64,000 nucleotides of DNA, taken from contig NZ_QUBQ01000001.1 of the NCBI RefSeq assembly GCF_003388735.1, positions 1,054,001 through 1,118,000 of the forward strand, written 5' to 3'. Made by a program: the position numbers and the translations under genes. Origin of the DNA: Paenibacillus paeoniae. GTDB taxonomy: Bacteria; Bacillota; Bacilli; Paenibacillales; Paenibacillaceae. Below are positions 33,926 to 41,184 of this stretch, in pieces. The first letter of the stretch is position 1; each line of letters starts with the position of its first letter. The notes under the pieces were generated by a model. It did not search any database and was not told the DNA's origin. It saw only the letters and a program-made list of their open reading frames with translations.

Positions 33926-34645
33926 ATGCATGTACGTCACAAGCTAAGGGCCCTATTCGCCGCGCTGCTGCTTTCCGCTGGACTAGTAGGCTGCTCGGTC
34001 GTTGAGATGAACAGAACGCCGGAGGAGTGGCTGAGCTTATCCTATTCGGGTCTAGCGGCAATGGATCAATATGCGTTTAGCGGATCGATGAGCATGGGGA
34101 TGGAGGAAGGCATCATGTTCAAGCCGCAAATGTTTGAAGGCAAGGTGGTGAACCATCATCAGCTTACGATTCAGTCCGACAAGCAAGATCCGTTGTACTG
34201 GAATCCGGTGGAGGTGCTGGATTCTCTCAATCGCTCCCATGAATCGGTGGAGATCGTCAGAAGCGGCGAGCGGGATAGCAGTGGTGCGACAACGCTGGTA
34301 CTGCGCGTCGTAGAGAAGCGGGATGCAGCCAAAAACCGCTGGGTCGGCGTGCTCGTGCAGGAGCTGGAGCAGGTCACTGGGGAGGTTGTTATTACGAGCG
34401 GGGCGGGCAGTGCCAAGCGCAAGGAAATAGCCGAACAGGCCAAACAGGAATTGGACGCTATGCTTCGCTCGCTTGAGGTGCATACGGCTTATGAGATCGT
34501 AGTAGACAAGCAGAGAATGCTTCCTCTCAAGATGGAGGAGAACACGACCTTTACGTATGATCGGAAAGATCGCAAACTGCAGGAAAACAGGCATACCTCA
34601 GTCCGGTTCCAAGCATTTGAGAGCACTGCCGCGAAAACGGACTAA
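33926..34645 (+). CDS. Putative lipoprotein of unknown function
   Basis: This is a 239-residue exported lipoprotein. The N terminus MHVRHKLRALFAALLLSAGL is a signal peptide ending in the lipobox LVGC, with the lipid-modified Cys at about residue 23. The mature part is mixed alpha/beta without recognised catalytic motifs: a segment with EEWLSLSYSGLAAMDQYAFSGS, then strands rich in charged residues, ending near RFQAFESTAAKTD. Weak similarity to outer-surface carrier or DUF4367-like folds can be imagined but is not asserted. The ribosome site is good (AGGAGGAG). It lies between the diguanylate cyclase and an M29 peptidase gene with 65 bases to the latter; no functional link is evident. Confidence 0.75.
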   Translation: MHVRHKLRALFAALLLSAGLVGCSVVEMNRTPEEWLSLSYSGLAAMDQYAFSGSMSMGMEEGIMFKPQMFEGKVVNHHQLTIQSDKQDPLYWNPVEVLDSLNRSHESVEIVRSGERDSSGATTLVLRVVEKRDAAKNRWVGVLVQELEQVTGEVVITSGAGSAKRKEIAEQAKQELDAMLRSLEVHTAYEIVVDKQRMLPLKMEENTTFTYDRKDRKLQENRHTSVRFQAFESTAAKTD

Positions 34646-34710
34646 AGTGCGAAAATGGATCAATCATGATACGATAATGAGAGATAACAAGAAGGAGAAG
34701 ATCTGACATT

Positions 34711-35826
34711 ATGCGTGATTCAAGATTGAAGAAACTGGCTCAAAATTTGGTGCAATATTCGGTAGACGTTCAGCCTGGAGAGAACGTTCTGATTGATATA
34801 ATCGGATTGGAGCGCGAGCTTGCCAAATGCTTGATTGAAGAAGTTGCTGCCCGTGGCGGCAGACCGTTTCTGGAGATGAGCGACCGCTCCGTATTGCGTA
34901 CCATGCTGAAGCATGCGACGAAGGAGCAGATTGAATTATGGGCGAAGCTGGATCTGGAGCGGATGAAAAATATGCATGCTTACATTGCGGTGCGCTCCGG
35001 CGACAACGTGAATGAGCTTGCCGACGTGCCGGACGATAAGATGCGCCTGTATGAGAAACTGTACCGCAATCCTGTACATATGGAACAACGCGTGAAAAAA
35101 ACAAGATGGGTTATTTTGCGTTACCCGAGCCCATCGATGGCGCAGCTTGCCAATATGAGCACAGAGGCATTCGAGGACTTCTACTTTGATGTCTGCAATC
35201 TGGACTACAGCAAGATGGAGAAGGCGATGGACCCGCTCAAGGCGTTAATGGATCGCACGGACAAAGTGCGCATCGTATCGCCGGGGACGGATATTGCATT
35301 CTCGATCAAAGACATTGGCTCGAAAAAGTGCTGCGGCCACCGCAACATTCCCGACGGAGAAGTATTTTCCGCGCCTGTGCGCGATTCCGTCAACGGAACC
35401 ATTACGTACAATGCGCCTAGCGTGTACTCCGGCACGACATTCCAGAACGTCTCCTTCACTTTCGAAAATGGCAAAATCGTAAAAGCGGAAAGCAATGACA
35501 ATGAGCGCTTGAACGAAATTTTGGATATGGACGAAGGCGCCCGCTATATCGGGGAATTCGCGATTGGCTTCAATCCTTATATTCTTCATCCGATGAACGA
35601 TATTCTGTTCGATGAGAAGATTGCGGGCAGTCTGCACTTTACGCCTGGTCAGGCGTACGAGGATACCGATAACGGCAACCGTTCCTCCGTGCATTGGGAT
35701 TTGGTGCTTATTCAGCGTCCCGAATATGGCGGCGGCGAGATCTATTTTGATGATGTTTTGATCCGCAAAGATGGCATTTTTGTACTCCCTGAGCTAGAGG
35801 GTCTAAATCCAGAGCATTTGAAATAA
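34711..35826 (+). CDS. M29-family metallo-aminopeptidase
   Basis: This 371-residue cytosolic aminopeptidase is of the M29 (thermophilic aminopeptidase, AmpS/PepS) family, which removes N-terminal residues using two divalent metals. Conserved metal-binding segments are GEFAIGFNPYI (Glu, about residue 276), IAGSLHFTPGQAYEDTD (His, about 309) and VHWDLVLIQ (His and Asp, about 330-332), with YNAPSVYSGTTFQNVSFTFENGKIV upstream. The length agrees with 370-410 residues for the family. ATG 34711 follows AGAAGGAGAAG. It stands alone. It probably serves peptide turnover; specificity is broad in relatives. Confidence 0.9.
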   Translation: MRDSRLKKLAQNLVQYSVDVQPGENVLIDIIGLERELAKCLIEEVAARGGRPFLEMSDRSVLRTMLKHATKEQIELWAKLDLERMKNMHAYIAVRSGDNVNELADVPDDKMRLYEKLYRNPVHMEQRVKKTRWVILRYPSPSMAQLANMSTEAFEDFYFDVCNLDYSKMEKAMDPLKALMDRTDKVRIVSPGTDIAFSIKDIGSKKCCGHRNIPDGEVFSAPVRDSVNGTITYNAPSVYSGTTFQNVSFTFENGKIVKAESNDNERLNEILDMDEGARYIGEFAIGFNPYILHPMNDILFDEKIAGSLHFTPGQAYEDTDNGNRSSVHWDLVLIQRPEYGGGEIYFDDVLIRKDGIFVLPELEGLNPEHLK

Positions 35827-35858
35827 TGGAATAGACTGCGTTTTTTTCTTCAAACCTC

Positions 35859-35887
35859 TTGAAGGATGTAAGGTTTCGGGGTATCAT
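35859..35887 (+). promoter_or_regulatory. Promoter of the HPr-like gene
   Basis: TTGAAG (35859-35864) and TATCAT (35882-35887) are separated by 17 bases, about 41 bases before the ATG. Confidence 0.55.
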
Positions 35888-35928
35888 GGTGACAGGAAAG
35901 CTTTACTAATCATATGGAGGGATTCCCC

Positions 35929-36171
35929 ATGTCCAATAACGCAGCAATTGTAGAAATTTCTCAAGCGGCTAGCCAATTCACTTCTTCCATCGTACTGCAA
36001 GCCGACAGCAAATATATCGATGTAAAGAGCATCCTTGGGCTGTTTACGACATTGGTGGGGGGCCACTCTTACGAGTTGCATGTGCATGGTCCTGATGCTG
36101 AAGAAGCGAAGAAAGCTATGGCGGAAGTATTTTCCAAGCACAGCCTGAACGTAACGGTAATCGGCGGTTAA
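35929..36171 (+). CDS. HPr-like protein lacking the phosphocarrier histidine
   Basis: This is an 80-residue protein of the HPr fold. Aligned with B. subtilis HPr, its Q12, A14, S15 and L23 match HPr Q24, A26, S27 and L35, and Ser34 in VKSILGL lies at the place of the regulatory Ser46. On this alignment Asn3 replaces the active-site His15, and the first beta strand of HPr is missing. The protein instead ends with LNVTVIGG after the last helix, which could take the place of that strand. A stop at 35890-35892 and the ribosome site TGGAGGG show that no upstream sequence is lost. Crh of Bacillus likewise lacks His15 and keeps Ser46 as a CcpA cofactor, so a regulatory role is likely. PTS phosphotransfer is not expected. 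Confidence 0.85.
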   Translation: MSNNAAIVEISQAASQFTSSIVLQADSKYIDVKSILGLFTTLVGGHSYELHVHGPDAEEAKKAMAEVFSKHSLNVTVIGG

Positions 36172-36312
36172 TATTGGTATTGTTTGGTAAGGAATGGCGT
36201 CTCTTTCATTTGGAAGAGGCGCTTTTCTGTTTTGTCCTTGTGTATTCCCTACTTTTCGTCTAATATAAAGGGTATAGAGTTTGACAGGTTACGCGCACAG
36301 GAGGGGAGAAGA

Positions 36313-36606
36313 ATGTCTGCACCGGAGGTTACGGATCTATTGCATGAACGAGCGCTTCGTCTTCTTCAGGAAGACGCGAGTAAGATAGAGAAGCTGATCG
36401 AAGTACAGATGGAGAATTTGACCACTCGTCAATGTCCATTATACGAAGAGGTCTTGGATACACAAATATACGGTTTTTCCAGAGAGATTGATTTTGCCAT
36501 TCGTGCGGGCTTGGTTGCAGAGCCGACGGGCAAAGATATCATCAACCGTTTGGAACGCAATTTGGCTGTATTGTATGAAGCTTTGGACGGCAAAGCGAAG
36601 GGGTAG
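36313..36606 (+). CDS. ylaN: YlaN family protein (DUF1507)
   Basis: This 97-residue all-helical protein matches B. subtilis YlaN, with the diagnostic segments [34 protein letters not shown] and [26 protein letters not shown]. YlaN is linked to iron homeostasis through interaction with Fur in B. subtilis. ATG 36313 follows GAGGGGAG; a longer frame from 36184 is unsupported. As in B. subtilis, the gene lies close to ftsW, here on the opposite strand with an Asp23 gene between. A terminator overlaps its stop codon. Confidence 0.92.
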   Translation: MSAPEVTDLLHERALRLLQEDASKIEKLIEVQMENLTTRQCPLYEEVLDTQIYGFSREIDFAIRAGLVAEPTGKDIINRLERNLAVLYEALDGKAKG

Positions 36607-36631
36607 CCTGTTTGATAAGGGCTACCTTTTT
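36602..36631 (+). terminator. Terminator of ylaN overlapping its stop codon
   Basis: GGTAGCC (36602-36608, containing the TAG) pairs with GGCTACC (36620-36626), followed by six T residues. Confidence 0.75.
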
Positions 36632-36740
36632 TGTACCCGTATAAGTCGTAAGCACTACCGCAGAATATGGGAGCAATCCTTGCTTCATGTCGTCTGTTCT
36701 ATTACAATGAACATATATGGCAAATTGAGGAGTGGATGAC

Positions 36741-37121
36741 ATGACCGAGAACCTTCAAACTGGATTAATCCGTATTTCTGACGATGTAGTAGCTACTATA
36801 GCGGGACTTGCAGCACTCGAGACGCCAGGTATTGCAGCGATGTCTGGCGGTATCTCTGAAGGACTAGCCAAAAGACTGAGCGGCAAGAACGTTCAAAAAG
36901 GCGTGTCGGTTGAGGTTGGCCAATTGGAAGCGGCTATTGATCTGCGAATTATTGTTCATTATGGCATTCCGATTCAAGAGGTTTCCCGCCAGCTTCAGTT
37001 GAATGTACGCGAGTCCGTGGAGAATATGACCGGACTGCAAGTCGTTGAAGTGAATGTGAAGGTGGAAGGCGTTGCGTTCAAGGAAGAAGAGCCGGACGAA
37101 CCGCAGCAACGATTGAAATAA
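36741..37121 (+). CDS. Asp23/Gls24 family envelope stress response protein
   Basis: This 126-residue protein belongs to the Asp23/Gls24 family, cytoplasmic proteins induced by envelope or alkaline stress and often membrane-associated. Family features are IRISDDVVATIAGLAALETPGIAAMSGG (about residues 8-35), VSVEVGQLEAAIDLRIIVHYGIPIQEVSRQLQLNVRESVENMTGLQVVEVNVKVEGV, which is the typical strand-helix-strand core, and an acidic tail. ATG 36741 is preferred, seven bases after GAGGAG; a GTG at 36732 overlaps the ribosome site. It stands alone between ylaN and the convergent ftsW and ends in a strong terminator. Which Asp23 paralogue it is (YloU, YqhY) cannot be stated. Confidence 0.88.
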   Translation: MTENLQTGLIRISDDVVATIAGLAALETPGIAAMSGGISEGLAKRLSGKNVQKGVSVEVGQLEAAIDLRIIVHYGIPIQEVSRQLQLNVRESVENMTGLQVVEVNVKVEGVAFKEEEPDEPQQRLK

Positions 37122-37134
37122 TGAAACAGACGAC

Positions 37135-37171
37135 ACACGGCACTTTCCGTTATGGAAAGTGCCGTGTTTTT
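37135..37171 (+). terminator. Terminator of the Asp23 gene
   Basis: A perfect 14-base-pair stem (37135-37148 with 37154-37167) is followed by five T residues; it lies between convergent genes. Confidence 0.9.
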
Positions 37172-37179
37172 GCATGAAC

Positions 37180-38340
37180 TCAATTTTTTACTTTTTCCGG
37201 TCGATTGTATTCTCGGGATATGCTGAGTAAGACGCCCATGCACATGAGACAAACAAGCAGCGAAGACCCGCCGTAGCTGATGAAGGGCAGAGTAACGCCG
37301 GTAAGCGGTATTGTAGCCGTAACGCCGCCAATATTAATAAAGGCTTGTATCGCGAACAGGCTGACAATGCCGACCCCAACTACAGTGCCGTACAGATCCG
37401 GACATCGAAGTGCAACGATCAATCCCCTCCATAGGAACAAGAGATAGAAAAGAAGAAAGATGGTGCTGCCGATAAATCCGAGTTCCTCTGCAATGACGGC
37501 GAATATAAAATCGTTGTAGGGATAAGTCAGATAGTGCAGCTTCTGCACGCCTTCCCCGAAGCCGGCTCCTACTAGTCCACCGTGGCTCATTGCCTGAAGT
37601 GAGGAGACAAGCTGGAATGCGCCATCCTGAAAGTTGGCGATGGGGTCCCTGTAGGAAGTGAAGCGTGCGACACGATAGTGCCAGGCATTAGGATTGATCG
37701 CCATGGATATGCTGACCATGGCCCCTACCGCGATAGCGGCAATCGTGGCAGCCGAGAAAACATGCTTCAGATTGGAGCCACCAGTCAGAATCATAATGGA
37801 AGCACAGGCTGCCAGAATCATGCAAGAGCCTAGATCTGGCTGGAGCATGATAAGTCCGCAGACTAGGCAGACGACGATTATGACCGGAAGGAGGCCTTTC
37901 TTGAAGTCACGGAACTTCTCGCCCTTCTTTGTAATAAGTGCACCCAGATACAAAATAATGGCCAGCTTGGCCGGTTCAGTAGGTTGAATGCCTCGACTCC
38001 CAACCCCGAACCAACTGCGTGCGCCGTTGATCTCAACTCCAATAAAGGGAACGAGAACGAGCATAATCAGTACGGGCAAGAACAACAGCATATACCCTTT
38101 TTTGAACACTTGGTAACGCAGGTTCATCATAACAAACATGACGAATATGCCGAATATGGCCCAAGCAAGCTGAAGCTTGGTGAAATGAAAGGCGTCGTTG
38201 TGGTATCTGGGTGATACGACAGCGACGCCAGAGCTGGCGCTAAATACCATGACGAGTCCGAAGCCAACCATCAGCAGCGTCATGATGAGAAGCAGGAAGT
38301 CCGGCCTTCCACGACTGACGTTCTGCGAGGCTTTCTTCAT
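37180..38340 (-). CDS. ftsW: FtsW/RodA-family peptidoglycan glycosyltransferase (SEDS)
   Basis: SEDS glycosyltransferases polymerise lipid II; FtsW works in the division septum. The 386-residue integral membrane protein has about ten membrane segments. Family signatures are GSRGIQPTEPAKLAIILYLGAL (about residues 132-153, where the Glu and Lys are conserved), GMVISM-like loops, and the C-terminal TATIPLTGVTLPFISYGGSSLLVCLMCMGVLL. I favour FtsW over RodA or SpoVE because ylaN is nearby, as in B. subtilis, but the call between SEDS paralogues rests mainly on that. The ribosome site is weak. The YugN-like gene lies 10 bases upstream, so the two are probably co-transcribed. Confidence 0.88.
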   Translation of the reverse strand: MKKASQNVSRGRPDFLLLIMTLLMVGFGLVMVFSASSGVAVVSPRYHNDAFHFTKLQLAWAIFGIFVMFVMMNLRYQVFKKGYMLLFLPVLIMLVLVPFIGVEINGARSWFGVGSRGIQPTEPAKLAIILYLGALITKKGEKFRDFKKGLLPVIIVVCLVCGLIMLQPDLGSCMILAACASIMILTGGSNLKHVFSAATIAAIAVGAMVSISMAINPNAWHYRVARFTSYRDPIANFQDGAFQLVSSLQAMSHGGLVGAGFGEGVQKLHYLTYPYNDFIFAVIAEELGFIGSTIFLLFYLLFLWRGLIVALRCPDLYGTVVGVGIVSLFAIQAFINIGGVTATIPLTGVTLPFISYGGSSLLVCLMCMGVLLSISREYNRPEKVKN

Positions 38341-38350
38341 AGGAGCCCCG

Positions 38351-38695
38351 TTATACGAGCTGTTGCTTTAACTGCCCGAGTCGTTGAGTTGCCGTCTCCA
38401 GAATATGCTTTGGAATCGGCGACTCATAGTCCAATCCATGCGGAAACGTAGAGCGTCCGATGTATACGGCTTCAATGTTAAGGACAGTATGAGGATTTTC
38501 TAGCTTGCCTTCTATTGCGCGTGTATTCACGCGAACGAAAAATTCGCTGCCGCTTGTGCGGTCTGTCAATTTCAAATCGTATGTAGCGCGATAATATTCC
38601 CACTGCCAGCGAACAAAGCCGACTTTGTCAGCCGCTTCGTCCAAATGGCCAAGTTCGCTCTGAACGCCATTCAAACCGGAGTTCTCAATAATCAT
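38351..38695 (-). CDS. YugN-like family protein
   Basis: This 114-residue soluble protein resembles the YugN-like family of Bacillales (small, about 110-135 residues, function unknown). Characteristic stretches are MIIENSGLNGVQSELGHLDEA, FVRWQWEYYRATYDLKLTD and GRSTFPHGLDYESPIPKHIL. The start at 38695 follows GGGAGGA; a longer frame from 38716 includes the ribosome site. It is upstream of ftsW on the minus strand with a 10-base gap. No motif suggests an enzyme activity. Confidence 0.78.
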   Translation of the reverse strand: MIIENSGLNGVQSELGHLDEAADKVGFVRWQWEYYRATYDLKLTDRTSGSEFFVRVNTRAIEGKLENPHTVLNIEAVYIGRSTFPHGLDYESPIPKHILETATQRLGQLKQQLV

Positions 38696-38933
38696 TTTAG
38701 TTCCTCCCAAATTCACAAGACATAGTTGTACATTCTTTTCTCATGATAGTATGTTTCCCCAGTCAGCGCAAGCCTTACTCCTTATCGACAAGGCAAAGTT
38801 TCGTGACATTTGCAAGAAAGTGGCCTGCGCTGCAAGCCATTATGTGAACGAGGCTTCCATAAAGCAACGGGCATCTGCTACACTTGTATCAAACAGGAAA
38901 CGATCATATGGCAAATAGATAGGAGGTTGCGAA

Positions 38934-40133
38934 TTGCGGCTAGAATCGATTGCGGAAGTAAGGCTAAGCGAACGTTATCCGGATATGGTCCGCTGGCGCA
39001 GGCATCTCCACCAATATCCCGAATTATCATTTAGAGAGAAAGAAACATCCCTCTGGATTGCCAAGCGATTGGAGGAACTGGGCTGCGATGTTCGACAGAA
39101 TGTAGGCGGTCACGGTCTGATTGTGACGATAAAGGGAGAGCTTCCGGGGCCTGTCGTCGCATTAAGAGCGGATATCGACGGTTTGCCGATACAGGATGAG
39201 AAGGAATGCGAATATGCATCCAAGGTGCCGGGCATCATGCATGCTTGCGGACATGACGGGCACACGGCGGCACTTCTTGCTGTTGCCGACTTCTATAACG
39301 CCAATAGAGGGCAACTGGCAGGGGAGAGAAGACTCTTGTTCCAGCCTGCTGAAGAGGTTACGCCTGGAGGCGCAGTCGAGATGATCAAGGATGGCGCGTT
39401 AGACGGGGTTGATGTTATATACGGCGTTCATCTGTGGACACCGCTGCCTTATGGAAGCGCAGCAAGCCGTCCCGGTCCATTCATGAGCTCGGCAGATGAG
39501 TTTGTAATCGATATTGAAGGGAAGGGCGGTCATGGAGGTTTGCCGCATGGGGCAATTGATGCGATTGTAGTGGGGTCGGCGCTTGTACAAGCTGTCCAAT
39601 CGATCGTCAGTCGCAATGTGAATCCGTTGCATCCGGCTGTCGTAACGATTGGCTCTTTCCAGGCGGGGACGACCAACAATGTAATCGCGGAGCGTTGTCA
39701 ATTGAAGGGTACGGTGCGCGCCTTTGATGAGAGGACCCGTTACATGATTCATGATCGGCTGGAGTCGCTTGTCCGGCATACATGCGAAATGTACGGAGCC
39801 AAGCACACGTATCATATGCGCGTGGGCTACCCGCCGGTCGTGAACGATGGAACGGAGGCGGAACGCTTCTTCGAGATTGCAAGACCGATCTTCGGCGATG
39901 AGGGAGTCCTGGAGGCGGATGCCATTACGGTGGCCGAGGATTTCTCCTATTATTTGAACGAGAAGCCGGGTTGCTTCATGTTCGTGGGCGCCGGCAATCC
40001 GGAAGTAGGCGCCGTCTATTCGCATCATCATCCCAAATTCGATATGGACGAGAGAGCTATGCTGAATTCAGCAAGACTGCTGGTCGGTATGGCCGAGGGA
40101 TATGCCAACAACTATTCAATTGCTGCAAAATGA
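38934..40133 (+). CDS. M20D-family amidohydrolase (N-acyl-amino-acid deacylase type)
   Basis: This 399-residue cytosolic metallohydrolase is of the M20D group, which includes N-acyl-L-amino acid amidohydrolases and hippurate hydrolases. Visible are MVRWRRHLHQYPELSFREKET (about residues 15-35), ALRADIDGLPI, the metal motif MHACGHDGHTA (about 100-110), the catalytic Glu in LLFQPAEEVTPGGA, and YGVHLWTPLPYG. The lid domain follows around IDIEGKGGHGGLPHGAIDAI, and the last metal His is in YSHHHPKFDMDERA near residue 363. Translation starts at TTG 38934, eight bases after AGGAGG. It is convergent with the nuclease gene, sharing a compound hairpin at the gene ends. Confidence 0.91.
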   Translation: MRLESIAEVRLSERYPDMVRWRRHLHQYPELSFREKETSLWIAKRLEELGCDVRQNVGGHGLIVTIKGELPGPVVALRADIDGLPIQDEKECEYASKVPGIMHACGHDGHTAALLAVADFYNANRGQLAGERRLLFQPAEEVTPGGAVEMIKDGALDGVDVIYGVHLWTPLPYGSAASRPGPFMSSADEFVIDIEGKGGHGGLPHGAIDAIVVGSALVQAVQSIVSRNVNPLHPAVVTIGSFQAGTTNNVIAERCQLKGTVRAFDERTRYMIHDRLESLVRHTCEMYGAKHTYHMRVGYPPVVNDGTEAERFFEIARPIFGDEGVLEADAITVAEDFSYYLNEKPGCFMFVGAGNPEVGAVYSHHHPKFDMDERAMLNSARLLVGMAEGYANNYSIAAK

Positions 40134-40198
40134 GCTTGCCGCTTTGCGAAAGGAGGACGATTATTCGTCCTCCCACAAGGCGACAAGCTCATTGTTTT
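40129..40198. terminator. Compound bidirectional hairpin between convergent genes
   Basis: Outer arms of ten bases (40129-40138 with 40184-40193) enclose an inner nine-base stem (40152-40160 with 40165-40173) with a TTAT loop that holds the minus-strand stop codon. Both strands show TTTT nearby. The hairpin overlaps both stop codons. Confidence 0.65.
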
Positions 40199-41012
40199 CA
40201 TTGTATAGCTCTGCAGGATCGGGTTCGTTATTGCTCCATACATTATCGACTTCCCATATAAGCAGTATGGCGTTTGCGTCCTTGACATGGCTGTCTCCAG
40301 ACGAGACTAGCAGCTTGCTGTTGGCCGGCAGTTCGACCTCAGGGAACGTATAGGTCTGATTGCCGCGAACGCTAATCAGCTTCCAGCCTTCCATATCAAT
40401 CGTTGCGCTCGTCGTATTCGTAATCGTCACGAGCTCTCCCCGCTTATCTACATCAATGACAAGTCCCATATGATGGGTTTTATGAACGGATATTTCCGCT
40501 TGGCTCGTCTCCTTGCCAGAGCTCCACAGCCCAATCTTGTTCTGCTTCGCAGTTTGTTCCAACTGCTTGTACACATTTTCCATCTTAACATTGGGTTCAA
40601 CGATCAGTACTTTAGCCAGCCCCTCTTGAAGAAGAAGCTCGTTCAGAATACGCCCGTCCTTCAGCTCGACAATGGCAAGAGTCCGGTCATAACGGTCCTT
40701 GATTTCTTTGTCGAACGTAAGTTTGACCTCGCCTGATTCCTTCAGCAGCTTCTCGGTGAAGGCAGATGCCTCGGGTCCATATTTTTGTACAGGAGTATTT
40801 CCCTTTTTGATCTCAGGCGTATCAATATAGAGCATGCGAATCGTGTTGCTCGTATCGCCAACTGTGATTTTGAACGTATCGCCGTCCACGTATCCATCCA
40901 CCGCATACCATGTATCCGATTTCACATTTTGGTTCGCTGATATCGAAATGGCAGAGCAGCCTGCCAGCATGATGGAGAGCATTAGAAGTAACAATTGTAA
41001 TGAATATCTCAT
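40161..41012 (-). CDS. Exported lipoprotein with thermonuclease and lamin-tail domains
   Basis: This is a 283-residue lipoprotein. The signal peptide MRYSLQLLLLMLSIMLAGC has a lipobox ending at Cys19. It is followed by a staphylococcal-nuclease (SNase) domain (about residues 35-170) with catalytic-type residues in IRMLYIDTPEIKK (Arg, Asp, Glu) and in KDRYDRTLAIVEL (Arg). A C-terminal lamin-tail-like domain (about 178-270) has GELVTITNTTSATIDMEGWKLISV and ending segments. The combination suggests a surface-anchored nuclease that digests extracellular DNA or RNA. Start at 41012 with GGAGG ten bases upstream. It is divergent from the XPB-like helicase gene and convergent with the M20 gene. Confidence 0.87.
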   Translation of the reverse strand: MRYSLQLLLLMLSIMLAGCSAISISANQNVKSDTWYAVDGYVDGDTFKITVGDTSNTIRMLYIDTPEIKKGNTPVQKYGPEASAFTEKLLKESGEVKLTFDKEIKDRYDRTLAIVELKDGRILNELLLQEGLAKVLIVEPNVKMENVYKQLEQTAKQNKIGLWSSGKETSQAEISVHKTHHMGLVIDVDKRGELVTITNTTSATIDMEGWKLISVRGNQTYTFPEVELPANSKLLVSSGDSHVKDANAILLIWEVDNVWSNNEPDPAELYNENNELVALWEDE

Positions 41013-41184
41013 AGAAGTATAGCCTCCAGCTTCATTTAGAAGGTTGCATTCAATAAATCCTTTTCTACTATACCACACAATGACCTCAATAATCGATCAA
41101 GGAAACGTTGGTCTCGGGGATAAAATCTGGACAAATCTTTCATACTGTGGAGAGAGAATGCGCAGAATGGGAGGCATATGATCG

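Noticed and set aside
41013..41184. LexA (SOS) box before the XPB-like operon
   Set aside because: No GAAC-N4-GTTC-like dyad was found in the divergent region.
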